64,000 bases of DNA from Rhizodiscina lignyota (lineage: Eukaryota; Ascomycota; Dothideomycetes; Aulographales; Rhizodiscinaceae). The notes under the pieces were generated by a model. That model did no database searches and had not been told where the DNA came from. It was given only the letters and a program-made list of their open reading frames with translations. Below are positions 34,521 through 46,127 of this stretch, one piece after another. The stretch is from contig ML978123.1 of assembly GCA_010015805.1 (NCBI GenBank), positions 1,426,001 to 1,490,000 of the forward strand. The letters run 5' to 3'. Position numbers and translations under genes: made by a program. Numbering within the stretch: the first letter of the stretch is position 1; each line of letters starts with the position of its first letter.

Positions 34521-37331
34521 CTAGGCCTTCAGGCCTTCCAGCAGCGCACCCTCGCCCTTCTGCTCCACTGCCTTGAAAGCATCACCCTCACCATCCAGTC
34601 CCTTCTCCGCTCGCAGGTATGCCTCTTCACTACGATCTGTCAATATCTCCAGGTCCCTCTCGCTCAGAATGTGCTTTCCACCCTCATCTACATCAAACTT
34701 CTCGCCATCACCCCTTCTCAACAACTTCTGCAGTTCCTCCAAATCATCCCGGTCCTCCCGTTTCTTCGCACTCGACTCTCCCCGAAGCAATCCACCCTTC
34801 CGAATCACCAGCTTCTCGAGCCGCCTTTTGCCCTCTGCCTGCTCAAGTAGCGTCTGCTCGACGGTACCACGCGTCGCAAACCGGTACACAATGACGTTCC
34901 TTGTCTGACCGATTCGGTGTGCGCGATCCTGTGCCTGCAAGTCTTGCTGCGGATTCCAGTCGCTGTCGAACAGGATGACGGTATCTGCGGCTGCAAGATT
35001 GATTCCCTGGCCACCCGCTCGTGTGGATAGTAGGAATAGATTGCTGGCATCTTTTGCGGCGCGGCCGGTTGCAGGCGTATTGAAGGCCTTGATCTGTTCT
35101 TGCCGCTCTGACTGGGGGACTGAGCCGTCGATGCGACATATATTCCAACCTCGCAGCTGCGTGGCGTACGACTCGAGGAGATCGAGTTGTGTCTTGAATT
35201 GACTGAATATGAGGACTTTGTGGCCGTCGTTGAATAGTGCGGGTAGGAGAGAGTCAAGGAGAAGCATTTTGCCGGATGAAGATACCAGCGTCTCATCTGG
35301 TATCTGTTCTGCCCTGTCATTTGCTGCTGCCGAGATAGAAAAGGGGTTGAAGAAGTTGTACGGAGAGTCGCAGCACAGCCGTAGTTGCATCACGGGGTTC
35401 TGCAACTTCTTGGACGCAATTTGACGCTTGGCCAGTATCAGCGTGTCTGCACGGATCTGTTCTTCCTCTTCTTCCGAGTCCATCGGTGTATCGTCAGTCT
35501 CCTCCTCTTCTTCGTCTTCCTCAAGCTGCCGGAAATACTTGCGGTCACTGATTTCTTCGTAGTTCTTCCGCTTCGACACCTTGCGCCCTCGGCCGCTCGT
35601 AGTTGTGATAGGAGACGATGCCCTGCTAGTCTTTGCACTCTTGTTTGGCGTATTGGCGCGGCTATTGTCGATAGCTTTTCGCTTGAGGCTGGCTCTACTG
35701 CCTCCGCTGCGAGGAGTGGATGTACCACTGGTGAGCTGCTCGACCGCCTTTTCTTCCAAATATGATCGACTCGTGCCGTCAAGTATCGCTTGGTATAGTT
35801 CCCTTTGCAGAGTAGTAAGAGGGGCAAAGAGAACGTATTCTCGCTTTCGAGGCATAAGCTTCTCAACGTCCGCCTTGATACGCCGCAATAGGAAAGGTTT
35901 GAGGATAGCATGTAGAGAAGCAACTAGTCGCTGTTTTCGTTCCTCGGAGAAAATTTGCTCGTATCCATTGCGGTCCTTCAGAGCAGAGAAATCGAACCAA
36001 CTTTCAAATGACTCCAGTTTGTCGAAGATTGAAGGCATCAAAAAGTGTAATAACGACCACAGCTCGGTTAAGTTATTCTGCAAAGGAGTGCCGGTGATGA
36101 GGAGGCGGTTGGCGGATTGGTATGATTGAAGCTCGCGGATGAGACGACAGTTGAGATTCTTAATCCGATGGCCTTCGTCAATAATAATGAACTTCCAACC
36201 GAAACCAGCAAGAAACTTCCGGTCGTTCATGCAGATCTCGTAGCTGGTCACGACCACTGGAAATTCTTCACTTCCAGGCCGTTTGAGCTTCTTCCGCCTG
36301 ATCTCTTCGCGTTCGGGCTTGCTACCATGATACAAGACGACTGGTATTTTTGGTGTCCATTTGCGGAACTCTTCCACCCAATTGCTCGTAGTACTGAGTG
36401 GAGCGGCAATCAGGAATGGCCCAAAAGTGCCCTTTTCCCGTAAGAAAGCCAAGAATGATATCGTCTGGATTGTCTTCCCAAGGCCCATTTCATCGGCCAA
36501 AATCCCGTTCAAGCCGTTCTCATAGAGAGAAGTCAGCCACTCCAAGCCCTCCAGTTGGTATTGGCGCATCGTGCCACCTGTAACAAGCTCCGGCTGTCGA
36601 GCTGAACGTAGATTCTGGATCCCAACGTCACCTGTCTTTACGTCCGAATCCGCCGCCTCTTGCAACGCAGCTGAGATGTCTCCTTTGCCGGCTTTAGCCT
36701 CTATATCCTCTTTCTTGAAATAATCAGATATCTTTCCGGCACTCTCTGACGTTTTTGGCTTTCCACGTCCTCGAGTTGGCAGAGATTTGTTCTTTGACTC
36801 TGGACTTGCCGGCTGAGCATCGCCCACAGTACTGCCCGTAGTTGTACGAGTTGCCCTTCGTTGTGACGCTTCTGCAGCTTGTTCTGCCTTCTCTTCACGC
36901 TTCTGCGCGCGTTTTCGGCCCTTCTCGTCCTTTGCCTCATCTTTCTCTTCTTGGCGTTGCATCTGTGAGAGCATGATCGTGGAGTACAGCTGCTTCAACA
37001 TTAGCTATCGCTGTAGAGCGGCAATCAGCTGGATTACCCATACTTTGCTCTGGCTAAGAAGATACTCCAAGGCTTTAAACTTCTGGTCAACGACTTCTTT
37101 ACCTCCCTCTACGTCTTTGCGTCTCTCCTTGGCCATGCGCTCATCGCGCTTCGCTTCCTCCTTTTCCCGGATGCGCGCCATCTTTCCTTCCTCTTCCCGC
37201 ATTGCCTTGGATACACGATTGTCATTTAATTCGGCAGGAGGCGGTGATGACGCAGGAGTGGAATGCACTGATCGAGAGCCCGCGGTCGCAGGGCTTGCAC
37301 TGGACGCTAGGGAGGTGGTTCTCAAAGGCAT
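34521..37331 (-). CDS. mus-30: SNF2-family chromatin remodeller of the LSH/DDM1/Irc5 (MUS-30) type
   Basis: ATP-dependent DNA translocase linked in this family to DNA methylation control, genome stability and cohesin loading. Two exons (37331-37044 and 36989-34521) give 918 residues; the 54-bp intron has branch GCTAAT and acceptor GAAGCAG. MPLRTTSLASSASPATAG is taken as the start; the frame is open further upstream to 37532. Motifs in order: coiled coil 50-140; GGTMRQYQLEGLEWLTSLYE; Walker A DEMGLGKT (about 261-268); DEGH (about 367); TGTPLQNN; FLLRRIKADVEKLMPRKRE; then a 100-residue basic/acidic insert between the two ATPase lobes; GHKVLIFSQFKTQLDLLESY; STRAGGQGINLA; and QDRAHRIGQ. The KLYSTIMLSQMQRQEE helix is a typical LSH hallmark. 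It shares a 0.8-kb divergent promoter with the GH28 gene. Confidence 0.92.
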
Positions 37332-38107
37332 AGTGAAGCTCGTGGTGGCGCTGAGTGGGAAACAAAGTCCGTTGCATGCGACAAAGTCTCTCAGATTGAC
37401 ATGTAGCGCAACAATGGAGCAGATATGTGAAGGATATGGGTATACAGGCACGGTTCCTGGCGGAAGGGTGCCTGGACGATGAGGAACGAGGAGTACAGAG
37501 ACGCGTCGCGTCATAGAAGGGACGCCACCCACGCGAAACTAATTTAGGTCAGATGGCCGACCAAAGGAATTTTCATAGAGATCGAGCACATTTTCCTCCT
37601 GAAAAGGTCCCATCTCTTTGGGAACATCCTACCTCGTACCGTGCCGCCAATATAACGAATGATCATATGACGGGAACCTACCTAACTCCTCTTCCCTCTA
37701 GAATCTATGCTCTCAAATTCTTCTTGGTCACGTGCTTTCGCGTTCTCACGCTATTCCAGTGGAGCCTTCATCTTCGATCCCTGATTGGTGCGAAATTTGC
37801 CAAGGGCAGACATCAACCACCAACGTACCTGCGGTAGATCTTCATCCCATCCCCGTCCCTCCGCATCATGAAGAGGCACCAAAGCAAACATCTTAGGGCC
37901 GATCGGGGAGATAGATCTTTTCCATGGCACATACATGCTCTTTGGCGGCTAGTGTAAGCTAACAGGAATGCCAGGTACCGAGTAATTATCCGCCTTGATG
38001 CTCCTCTCACCGTTCCTGGTAGGTATATATTGTATTTCTCCTCTCGATTTAGGTTGTGTAATCACTCTAGCACGAGAATTTCTGTTTCGACCATTTTTCG
38101 GCGCATC
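37332..38107. other. Divergent promoter, LSH-type gene / GH28 gene
   Basis: No gene of its own is recognised; the frame of the SNF2 gene stays open to 37532, but without conservation. A TATA element for the GH28 gene is listed separately. Short ORFs at 37553-38010 overlap on both strands. Confidence 0.45.
38024..38029 (+). promoter_or_regulatory. TATA element of the GH28 gene
   Basis: TATATA inside GGTATATATTGTAT lies about 79-84 bases before the ATG at 38108, a usual distance for a fungal secreted-enzyme gene. Assigned by sequence and position only. Confidence 0.45.
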
Positions 38108-39514
38108 ATGAGGCTCTTAACGCTCTGCATATCTGCAACATTGCTGTCCTGTGTCTCCGCGAAGAAATCATGCGTGATGCCAAAGTCTAAGTCTGGAGGG
38201 GATGATACTCCTGGAATTGTCAAGGCCATCTCACAGTGCGGAAACGATTCTTCATTTTGGTTTTCCGCTCACCAGACTTACAACTTGTACACTCCCCTGA
38301 ATCTTTCCAATCTGGGAAATGTCGAATTCCTGTTTGAGAGCAACATTACAATTCCGAAGAACGTCACTGAAGTCCAAGCGATCGTCAACGACACCAGCGT
38401 CTATCCTGGGCATTGGATAACCATCAAGGGATCTAATATTGTTTTCAAAGGTAGTGGTCGAGGCGGTGAGGGATGGTTTCTGGGTAAGTTCGTCCTTTCA
38501 AAACGTGTATTGCTCGACTGATACATTCCCAGCACACGGCGAAGAATGGTGGGCAACTGGGAATCAAATTGCAAGGCCACACTGGTTCAGCTTTAACGGG
38601 AAGTTAGTGAAAGCACCCATCGTGCATAGACTTTTTCTTCTGACAACTTCTGCACATCCAGCGACCTTCAGATCATGAACCTCAACATTCTCAATCCAGT
38701 GGCCTGGGTATTCTCAATCGGCGGCACAAACATTCACATGAAGAATCTCGTTCTTGATGCACGATCAACCAACGGCTTTCCTTTCAACACGGACGGAGTG
38801 GATTGCAGCGCGTCCAACGTCTTGATCGAGAACTTCGATGTTGCTAACGGTGATGATGTGATTAATGTCTCTCCTCCAGCTCAAAACGTCACGCTGCGCA
38901 ATGTTCGTGCCCAGGGATCGCACGGCATCAGCGTCTCGTGCTCCGCTGGCTCCGGCGGTAACTATCTCTTTGAAAATATTGAGATCTCCGACAGCCTCTT
39001 TGGAGCACGCTTTAAGGGAGTCCTGGGAACGACGTGTAACATCAGCGATGTTACTTGGAAGAACATGGTCATCAAGAATTCCAGCTATCCGATCCACTTC
39101 ATTGAGAACTATGTTGATCAGGAGCAACCGGTCACTGGAGATCCTTCAGTCGCGGCATATGCTAAAGATTTCACATACGAAAACATCGTGGGCACGAGCA
39201 GCAATGTTCTGGAAGATGGAAGCTGTATCAGCGATCCATGTTGGAGCTTCACAACGGGGCAGAGTCCAGAGAAAGCAATTTACCTGCTTTGCAATAATGC
39301 GGAGCACTGCAAAGACTTTCATTTCAAAGGTATTGACCTGAAAACTCCGGTACGTCTGCGCTTCGCCCCTCTCGAACAGGACTGCATAAAAGATCATAGC
39401 TAACGTGCGGTATGATAGGGTGGTAAGCCAGCCGGCGAGGAGTGTATCGGCCTGAACGGCGTTACGGGAATGGGAATTACATGCACAAATGGGACCATAA
39501 TCCCAGAAAGATGA
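38108..39514 (+). CDS. Glycoside hydrolase family 28, exopolygalacturonase-like
   Basis: Secreted pectin-degrading right-handed beta-helix enzyme. Four exons (38108-38483, 38533-38602, 38662-39349, 39419-39514) give 409 residues; introns are 49, 59 and 69 bp. The signal peptide is MRLLTLCISATLLSCVSA, followed by KKSCVMPKSKSGGDDTPGIV. GH28 catalytic motifs are NTDG (in FPFNTDGVDC), GDD (in NGDDVINV), GSHGIS and RFKG (RIK in most members; Phe in place of Ile here). Eight or so N-glycosylation sequons (for example NLS, NIT, NVT, NDT) suit an extracellular enzyme. GDDVINVSPPAQNVTLRNVR is closest in my memory to exo-acting members. Endo versus exo action cannot be settled by reading. The upstream in-frame ATG at 38030 is rejected because it would bury the signal peptide. 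Confidence 0.9.
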
Positions 39515-39921
39515 CAGAATGCCCACAAGGATTGCGGCACTAGATCACAGTCTGTTCGAGGATCTATTCTTCTATATCCATAAATTAAGATACTCTTAAT
39601 CCAAACTCAGGTCTACATATCGTACACGTGGCTCCGCAACATCACACACATTAGCGGCGCCTACTCTCATCAGCAAGACACTGACAATTTCTCACTCCTC
39701 GGCGCTTCAACAGAGGACCTCGTTAGTTACTTGATCTCTTAGTTCAGTCAAAGATGCTCTCTCAAATCTCAGTTCAAATTTTGATGGCCCTGAAAATTAC
39801 TTATTACCGATACCTTACTCTATTGCTGTTGATCCCTGTATCTGACTACATGCTCAATATCAAAGAACAGTACTCTCAATTTTCGCGAATATGATCATGC
39901 CACTTGCGCTCTTCCTTAATT
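39515..39921. other. Convergent 3' region, GH28 / NmrA-like
   Basis: About 0.4 kb, AT-rich, between two gene ends. Nothing else recognised. Confidence 0.5.
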
Positions 39922-41018
39922 TTATGCAACACGATCCGCAATATCTTTCAGCAGAGGCTTGTAGTCGCCATTGTATCCCGTCTTCTTCATCCACTCGCCA
40001 AGGCTTTTCACTCTATTCGGCAAGATCTCATCAAGCAGCTTATAATCCCTCTGGATCAGACCCTTGTTCCCTCCGCTGGCTCGGTATAGATTCATCCAGT
40101 TCGTAAAGTTCTGGCGAAACGTCATGAACGTCGTATCGTTTTCCACGGCTCCCGTTCCGCGAAGGCCAATCTTGGTGTCGGGACCATTTGGTAAGTGAGC
40201 GAACCCAAGCTCGACCCAGGCGTCGACGGGTACGTCATTGTAGTGCGCTGGCTTTCCAGTCACTGCAGTAAATGTCTCGACGAGATAGGGCCAGCTGACG
40301 TGCTCTGTTGCGACACCGAGTTCCATTGCTTTGGATTTGTCTAGATTCTGGAACATCCATAACGCGACCAACGCAAGATCTTCGAGATGGATCATCGGCA
40401 TGGCTCCGTCTTGACCCAAGGGTGCGGTAAAAATGTATGTTCCATCGTCAGTCTTCGTAGGTCTGAGCAGCTCATTGAGGCTTTCCATGTATGGGCCACT
40501 GTTCAGGATACTCCAGGCCATCGGAGACGTGCCTTGAGCTTTGATGAACTCTGAACGAAATTCCTCAGCAGGGGCCCCTTTACCAAAACCAGGGACAACA
40601 TACCTTCGACCTTGCCCTTTGCATCGTAGTGACCAACTCGAAACTTGGGGTCATAGTTGCCGAGCTTGCTGATGTATTCTAGACCTCCATACACGAAATG
40701 CTTCACATCCGACATGCGCGCAATCTCCCAGATTCGGATACCCCAATAGAGCTCCGCCTTCTCGCCAATGGCAAAGCCATTCGTGTTCACGAACGTTGCG
40801 TCAATGCCCTTAAAGGCGCGGAAGAGATCATCTTCATTGTGGGGGTCACCCTCAATCAGGGAGACGTCCGGAAGTGCAGCCAAATCTTTCGCGTGTGTAG
40901 TACTGGCATCGCGGGTGAGGATCTTGACATGAAAGTCTCCAGAATTGGAGAGCGCTTTTACAACTGCAGAACCTTGGGCCCCTGTACCGCCGATTATGAG
41001 AACTGTTTGCTTTGCCAT
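39922..41018 (-). CDS. NmrA-like NAD(P)-binding Rossmann protein
   Basis: Atypical short-chain dehydrogenase fold, often a redox-sensing regulator and not an enzyme. Two exons (41018-40604 and 40550-39922) give 347 residues; the 53-bp intron restores GKVEEFIKAQGTSPMAWSIL. The N-terminal dinucleotide motif is VLIIGGTGAQGSAVVKAL (GGxGxxG). The Tyr-Lys catalytic pair of classical dehydrogenases is not evident, as expected for NmrA. SGPYMESLNELLRP and PMIHLEDLALVALWMFQN are typical of the family. A TATA element sits 92-98 bases upstream. It could be a stress or nitrogen regulator; its ligand is unknown. Confidence 0.9.
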
Positions 41019-41109
41019 TTTGTTATGGTTATGTTGTTCAATTTCGTTGAATAGATTGATATGTGTTTTTGGTACTGCTGATGATTTGATCTCTGGTGTG
41101 TCTGATCCA

Positions 41110-41116
41110 ATTTATA
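41110..41116 (-). promoter_or_regulatory. TATA element of the NmrA-like gene
   Basis: The minus strand reads TATAAAT about 92-98 bases before the start codon at 41018. Assigned by position. Confidence 0.45.
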
Positions 41117-41989
41117 CATTTTGATCCCTTTCTCGACCGAGGCGGCCGAGTGTAATCTACTTGCAGTTATTCTGAATTGCATGTAGTTATGCGCGAGAGA
41201 GGATGAAAGTAGTATTGTCGCGGTGATTCTATTCGTCCAAATAGCGCCGAACAGGGAGGTCGCCGATTAGTGCGCGGCCGTCTGTGAAATACTAATCACG
41301 ATTTCCGCACTAAAGTCTGGAGATCTACTAACGCTCCCAGGAATTAAAGAACATTCTGGTTAGAAAATGCATTGTAGGAGTTTAGAAAATCTCCGTTTGT
41401 GTGTGGCGGTGAATATCTTGTAATTCAGGGGGAGAGGTTTCTGCTCCATCATTCGTGATAGCTATGATGGTATGACGCATGAGCCGGATGGTTACCTAAT
41501 CGGGAAAATTGTATGTAAGCATGTACCAAGAGCCTCAATCATCGCAGTGTTTGATCACTAAGCTTACCCATCGAACTATATCATATAGAGGTACGCGAAA
41601 TGTTGGTCTCAACCAAGAATGGATCGACCACTGTGTCAAGCAATTGTAGTTCTTCCGACGGAACCGAATTCGATGCTTCAGATTCACACCGGCTGATTCG
41701 GCATGTCGTTGAAAGACCATAAGAGTAAGGAGATCGTTAATAGTCTTTGGGAAACGCGGAATCCATCGCAACAGGAAAAGTTTCACGTCAGATGGACCGG
41801 TGATTGAAGGGACTTGCACTATTTGCGGTATCAAGACTCACGATCCTCTCTGAGAGGGCGTGCTGTAAATCCGCCAGCCAGAGTGTAGATCAATGAGTTT
41901 CGTTCAACTTTCCGGACAGTCGAAAAGCAGATCTTAATCCAACTTGCAGAGTACCATCATCACAGAAGCTCCTCTTGGACCTATTTGCT
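41117..41989. other. Intergenic stretch upstream of the dehydrogenase remnant
   Basis: AT-rich, with no complete gene. A 99-codon minus-strand frame (41535-41834) has no recognised features. The region may include other decayed sequence. Confidence 0.4.
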
Positions 41990-42176
41990 ATGACGAGCAG
42001 GGCGCGATCCCATTCGGTCACCAAGACTTGGCACACCCACACACCACACTGTTGAGAGTCCATCATCGTGGTAACTGGAGGTGGTATCGGAATCGCTAGA
42101 TAAATTATGGAAGTCGTTTGCGGTCGCCCGAGCCACGAAAGTCGTTATCGTTGGTCGACGGGAGAACAAGATTTGA
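41990..42176 (+). pseudogene. Remnant of a short-chain dehydrogenase/reductase gene (N-terminal part)
   Basis: From an ATG at 41990 the frame reads MTSRARSHSVTKTWHT, then after a stop at 42053 reads IIVVTGGGIGIAR, the SDR cofactor motif TGGGxGIx. A stop follows at 42101. One frame over, the sequence continues as SFAVARATKVVIVGRREN, the expected second strand and helix of the Rossmann fold, up to a stop at 42174. Two in-frame stops and one frameshift within 190 bases mark it as a dead fragment of a host gene; the catalytic YxxxK part was not found downstream. It lies about 1 kb from the NmrA-like gene but is on the other strand and of a different subfamily. Confidence 0.72.
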
Positions 42177-43132
42177 GAAGTAGGTAAAGTCGGCTCGGGA
42201 AACTTGAGCTGCGAAGATAACGATCTATGTGCCAATTTAGATGTTGGTGAGCTGAAGAATATGAAATGAGATCATGAACTCAAAAGTCCTTGAGATAGAG
42301 CTTGGCAGAGTTTACTTAAACAATCGGACAAGAAAAGTTGAAGTGTAGGCAAGAGCAGCGTACAAATTGGAACAAATAGACACACTCGTCAAAAGAAGTC
42401 AAATACAAAATTGGGTACCTCTATTGGAAACTCGTCTCTCTTAAAGATGGACAACACCTAAAGAGGCATGTAAGAATTCATGCTATTTGGCTTGAACATG
42501 GTGCAGTTATATACCACAGAGCTGTTGGGTAGCTGTCTGTTGGTTTGCTTCAGAGCTGACTACCGCAGATATGACGAGAAATGGGCTACTGTATTGATAA
42601 GAGTATCATGAATACTCAAATTTTGCGTTTCACGATGTAATCAGGGCAGACTCACGGCGAGAAGGTGGCTGAAATTCCCTGTCTTGATGTTAGGTGCTGT
42701 TAAGGATGACATCGAGAATTCCCTTAGGTGTCTCAAGTACGAACAAGCCACGGCAAGGGAAGTGATGAAGGGTGAGATGAGAAAATGCGGTGAAAGGCAG
42801 AGTAATAAGATTTACATGTCGTTCGGGAGCCGATTTGTGGCAGACCACCACCTCCTATTGAAGATGAAATAGAATATTCAGGAAATTAAAGAACAGTATC
42901 AAGCATAATAAGAGACTCTCCTTGCCCCACCAGAAGAGGTGTAGTTGAGGTCGACCCAGAGACTCAGGACGGACGAACTTCGTCAAGTGAGAGACGATCG
43001 GCTTATATCCGGCTGATATTCGGAGCGCCCAGCCTCCGCTTGTGTAACCGCGTCTCGCGTTTTGAGCAGAGCTTGAGTTCGACCTTTGCGACAATCACAA
43101 TGCTATGACCAGGCACACCTGAATCTGCGAAA
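42177..43132. other. Intergenic stretch upstream of the CCCH/RRM gene
   Basis: About 0.95 kb, AT-rich up to 42900, with no recognised gene. The part next to 43133 is the likely promoter and 5' UTR of the RNA-binding protein gene. Confidence 0.45.
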
Positions 43133-45787
43133 ATGAGGATTGACGAGAAGGACGAAGACGCCCTCAAGGCCTGGGTGGTCAAAAAGCTTGAGAATATGTA
43201 AATCCCTACTCTTCTAATCCTCAAAGCAAACCAATAAATGGCAAAATACAATAGCTAACAATTGCCACAGCTCCGATGCAGACCCCGAAGTTCTCGGAGA
43301 ATACATCGTCGTGCTTCTCAGGAATGGAAATGATTCTTCAGATGAGCAGGTCAAGCAAGATTGCTTGGAGAATCTATCGGATTTCTTGAAAGACCGTGCG
43401 TCCACTTTCACAGATTGCAGGCCAGCACAAGGACAGACACCCACTGATGTATTGTAGATACGCAGAAATTCGTTGACGATATCTTCGCCGCGATACAATC
43501 CAAATCCTTCTTAGCCTCCGAAACTTCACCCCCGAAGACTCTTACACCCACCGCTCCTTCGTTCAACCCTCCGACGGGGCCTGCTGCACGCTTTGGTCAT
43601 TCACTTGGTCCAAATGGCTTGGAGTCTCAGTCTCAACTACGTAAACGATCATGGAACAACCGCGAGGAGAGCCTGCCCACTGATGGGCGTGACGCTCACT
43701 ACAACCGCGACGACCGTAACATCAAGCAAATGCGTCGCGGAGGCAGGACGCAGGACGGCTTTGGAGGTAGCGGAGGACAGCGAGGACCCTCCCGGGGCCA
43801 GCAGAGCCCTATTGGAGGAATGCCAGGCCAAGGACAAGTCTCGATGCCTCAGACGGGGGGTTTTCCTCAAATACAGGCACAGCAACCCGCATTCCCACCA
43901 TTCGACCCGAACGAAATGGCAGCGCTAATGGCAATGACTGCTGCTCACATGGGCTTCCCCAATTTACCAGGGCAGCCCCAGTTCAGTCCAAATCAACCAA
44001 CATCTAGGTACCAGCAATACACAGGACGCCCAATGCCGCCGAAGAAGCTAGGCCAGCGATGTCGAGATTATGACAACCAGGGATTCTGTGTTCGTGGCAG
44101 CTCATGTCCATACGAACATGGCAATGACCGTATCGTCGTTCCCAGTGCGGGTGCGCCAGAAGAGTACGATCCAACGAATGCATCGCTGTCTACTGTCGCG
44201 GCTGGCCAGTCGCCAACTCGAACTTTCAATAACAGCCGTGGCCGTAGCGATCGAGGCCGCGGTGACAGGCGGCATGATCGAGGAGGGCGTGCATCTTTCT
44301 CAATGGCAGGGCCCAATTACGACCACTCGAATACCACGATCGTGGTGGAGCAGATCCCCGAAGAGAAGTTCACTGAGGAGGACGTCCGTGGCTTCTTTGG
44401 GGAGTTTGGAAAGATCCTTGAGGTTAACATGAAACCTTACAAGCGACTTGCGATTGTGAAGTATGAGGATTTCTTTGGTGCGAGAAATGCTTATCACAGC
44501 CCAAAGACCATATTCGACAACAGATTCGTCAAAGTCTATTGGTACAAACCCGAACAGCAGCATAATCTGCCTAGTGCCTCAGCCGGTGCTGCAAACGGCA
44601 CCAATCCTGCAACGAGCAAGACGTTTGAGGCACCGGAGCAAAAGGGCGATAGCGATGAGATGCAGATCGACATGGCCGAGTTCACCGCAAAGCAAGCCGA
44701 AGCACAGAAGGTGCACGAAGAGAAACTGAAGAAGCTGCAAGAGGCCGAGACTCGGAAAGAGGAACTGCTTCAGAAAGTGAAGCAACAAGCCGAGGAGAGG
44801 AAGAAGTTGATGGCAAAGCTGAAGCTGAAAGAACAGCCAGGCAAAAGCTCTACCGCATTGGCGAATGGAGCTGGACAAGAGGTGACAGAGGCAAATGGGG
44901 GTAAGAAAGGTATGTCAGTGGACGAGAAGAGTTCAACTACAGATACTCTTAAAGCCAAATTAGCAGAGCTGGAAGCGGAGGCCGAAAGCAGGGGAATGAG
45001 CTTGGACGAGCCTCTCTCGGAGTGGGGCTCCTTCAGAGGCAGAGGTCGTGGCGCAGGCTATCGCGGTCGTGGTACTTATGTGCCATTCGGAAGGGGCTTC
45101 AATTCTTATCGTGGGGCGGCCGGCTACAGAGGTAGAGGTGGCGCTCCCTACGTTGGTGGTGGCGTGATGAGGCTGGATAATCGACCGAAGCGAGTCAGTG
45201 TGAGCCTTTCTAGAAGCGGACAGGAGGAGTGGGATGAAAAGAAGGATGAAGCTTTGAGGGTGCATCTTATGGTACGTCTGTTCCGATCTCTATTATCCCC
45301 CCTCGAACCTAAACTGCTACACCGGCAGAACTGACAGAGTTTCTCAAATCAGAACAACTTCGAGATTCAGTCTGTCGAGCCCCACCCACAGCGCAAGGAT
45401 GTGCAGGTCGTCACCTTTAAGGAGCGTTACGTGGCAGAGACTTTCCTAGCGAATACCTCTGTCATCGAAGGCGTCGGTAAAGTGGACGTTGCTTGGGTTC
45501 CAAACACCACCACTGCACCTGCTCCTATCATTGCGGCACCTCCTGTTGCAAAGGCCGAGTCGACTCCCACAGTCATAGCGGGAGAAGCCAAAGAGGGGAT
45601 GAACGAGTCAAAAGACAACGTGACCGGAGACACGGAGAAGAATGAGCAGACAAAGGAGTCAAAGGAGTCAAAGGAGCCAAAGGACGCGAAGGACGTGAAA
45701 ATGAAGGACGCGAAGGACACGAAGGACGGGAAGGGGACGAACGAGGATGCCAAGGATGATGACGAGGCTTGGATGGACGTTGCATAG
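43133..45787 (+). CDS. CCCH zinc-finger and RRM RNA-binding protein (RBM26/RBM27-like)
   Basis: Nuclear RNA-binding protein related in architecture to metazoan RBM26/27 and their fission-yeast counterpart, which link to exosome targeting. Four exons (43133-43197, 43271-43395, 43458-45271, 45353-45787) give 812 residues. Order: PWI-like N-domain (DALKAWVVKKLENISDADPE, residues 7-85); low-complexity Gly/Gln/Pro region; CCCH finger CRDYDNQGFCVRGSSCPYEH (about 263-282); RRM1 (TTIVVEQIPEEKFTEEDVRG, about 355-430); charged coiled coil (475-530); RGG-type repeats (GRGRGAGYRGRGTY, 590-640); second RRM-like domain spanning the last intron (RVSVSLSRSG...QVVTFKERYVAETFLANTSV). The Lys/Asp/Glu-rich tail repeats KDAK, KESK and similar units. 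The first two introns use GTAAAT and GTGCGT donors. Confidence 0.9.
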
Positions 45788-46127
45788 TCTGCTAAGAGAA
45801 TTGAGCGATTCCTCTTCTGAAGGGAAGAATTTGGGTCTTCTACCATGATGAACGCTCTCAAAAAGCATATCTTAAGCTGTAGATACTTGCGGTAACAAAA
45901 TCACTTCTGTTAACGAACAGAATTGCGACGATTCCGCATATTTCCATTATTCGTCACTATGGTGACTCTACGGCAGTTCGACTACAAACTACCAGAGATC
46001 TCATCCTAGTGAGGCGGCCGAGGAAGTTTCTGTCAGCAGCACATATAGATCTTACCTGATCCGATGCCGCTGTCACTTAGAACTGAGTAATTTTACTCCA
46101 CGCTGAAGATGTCGCTGGGCTACTCCT
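45788..46127. other. Convergent 3' region, CCCH/RRM gene / Ctk2-type gene
   Basis: About 340 bp between two gene ends, with no further signal. Confidence 0.5.

Noticed and set aside
39922-42176. NmrA-like gene, SDR remnant and GH28 as a metabolic gene cluster
   Set aside because: No backbone synthase, transporter or cluster regulator nearby; the families are common singletons.
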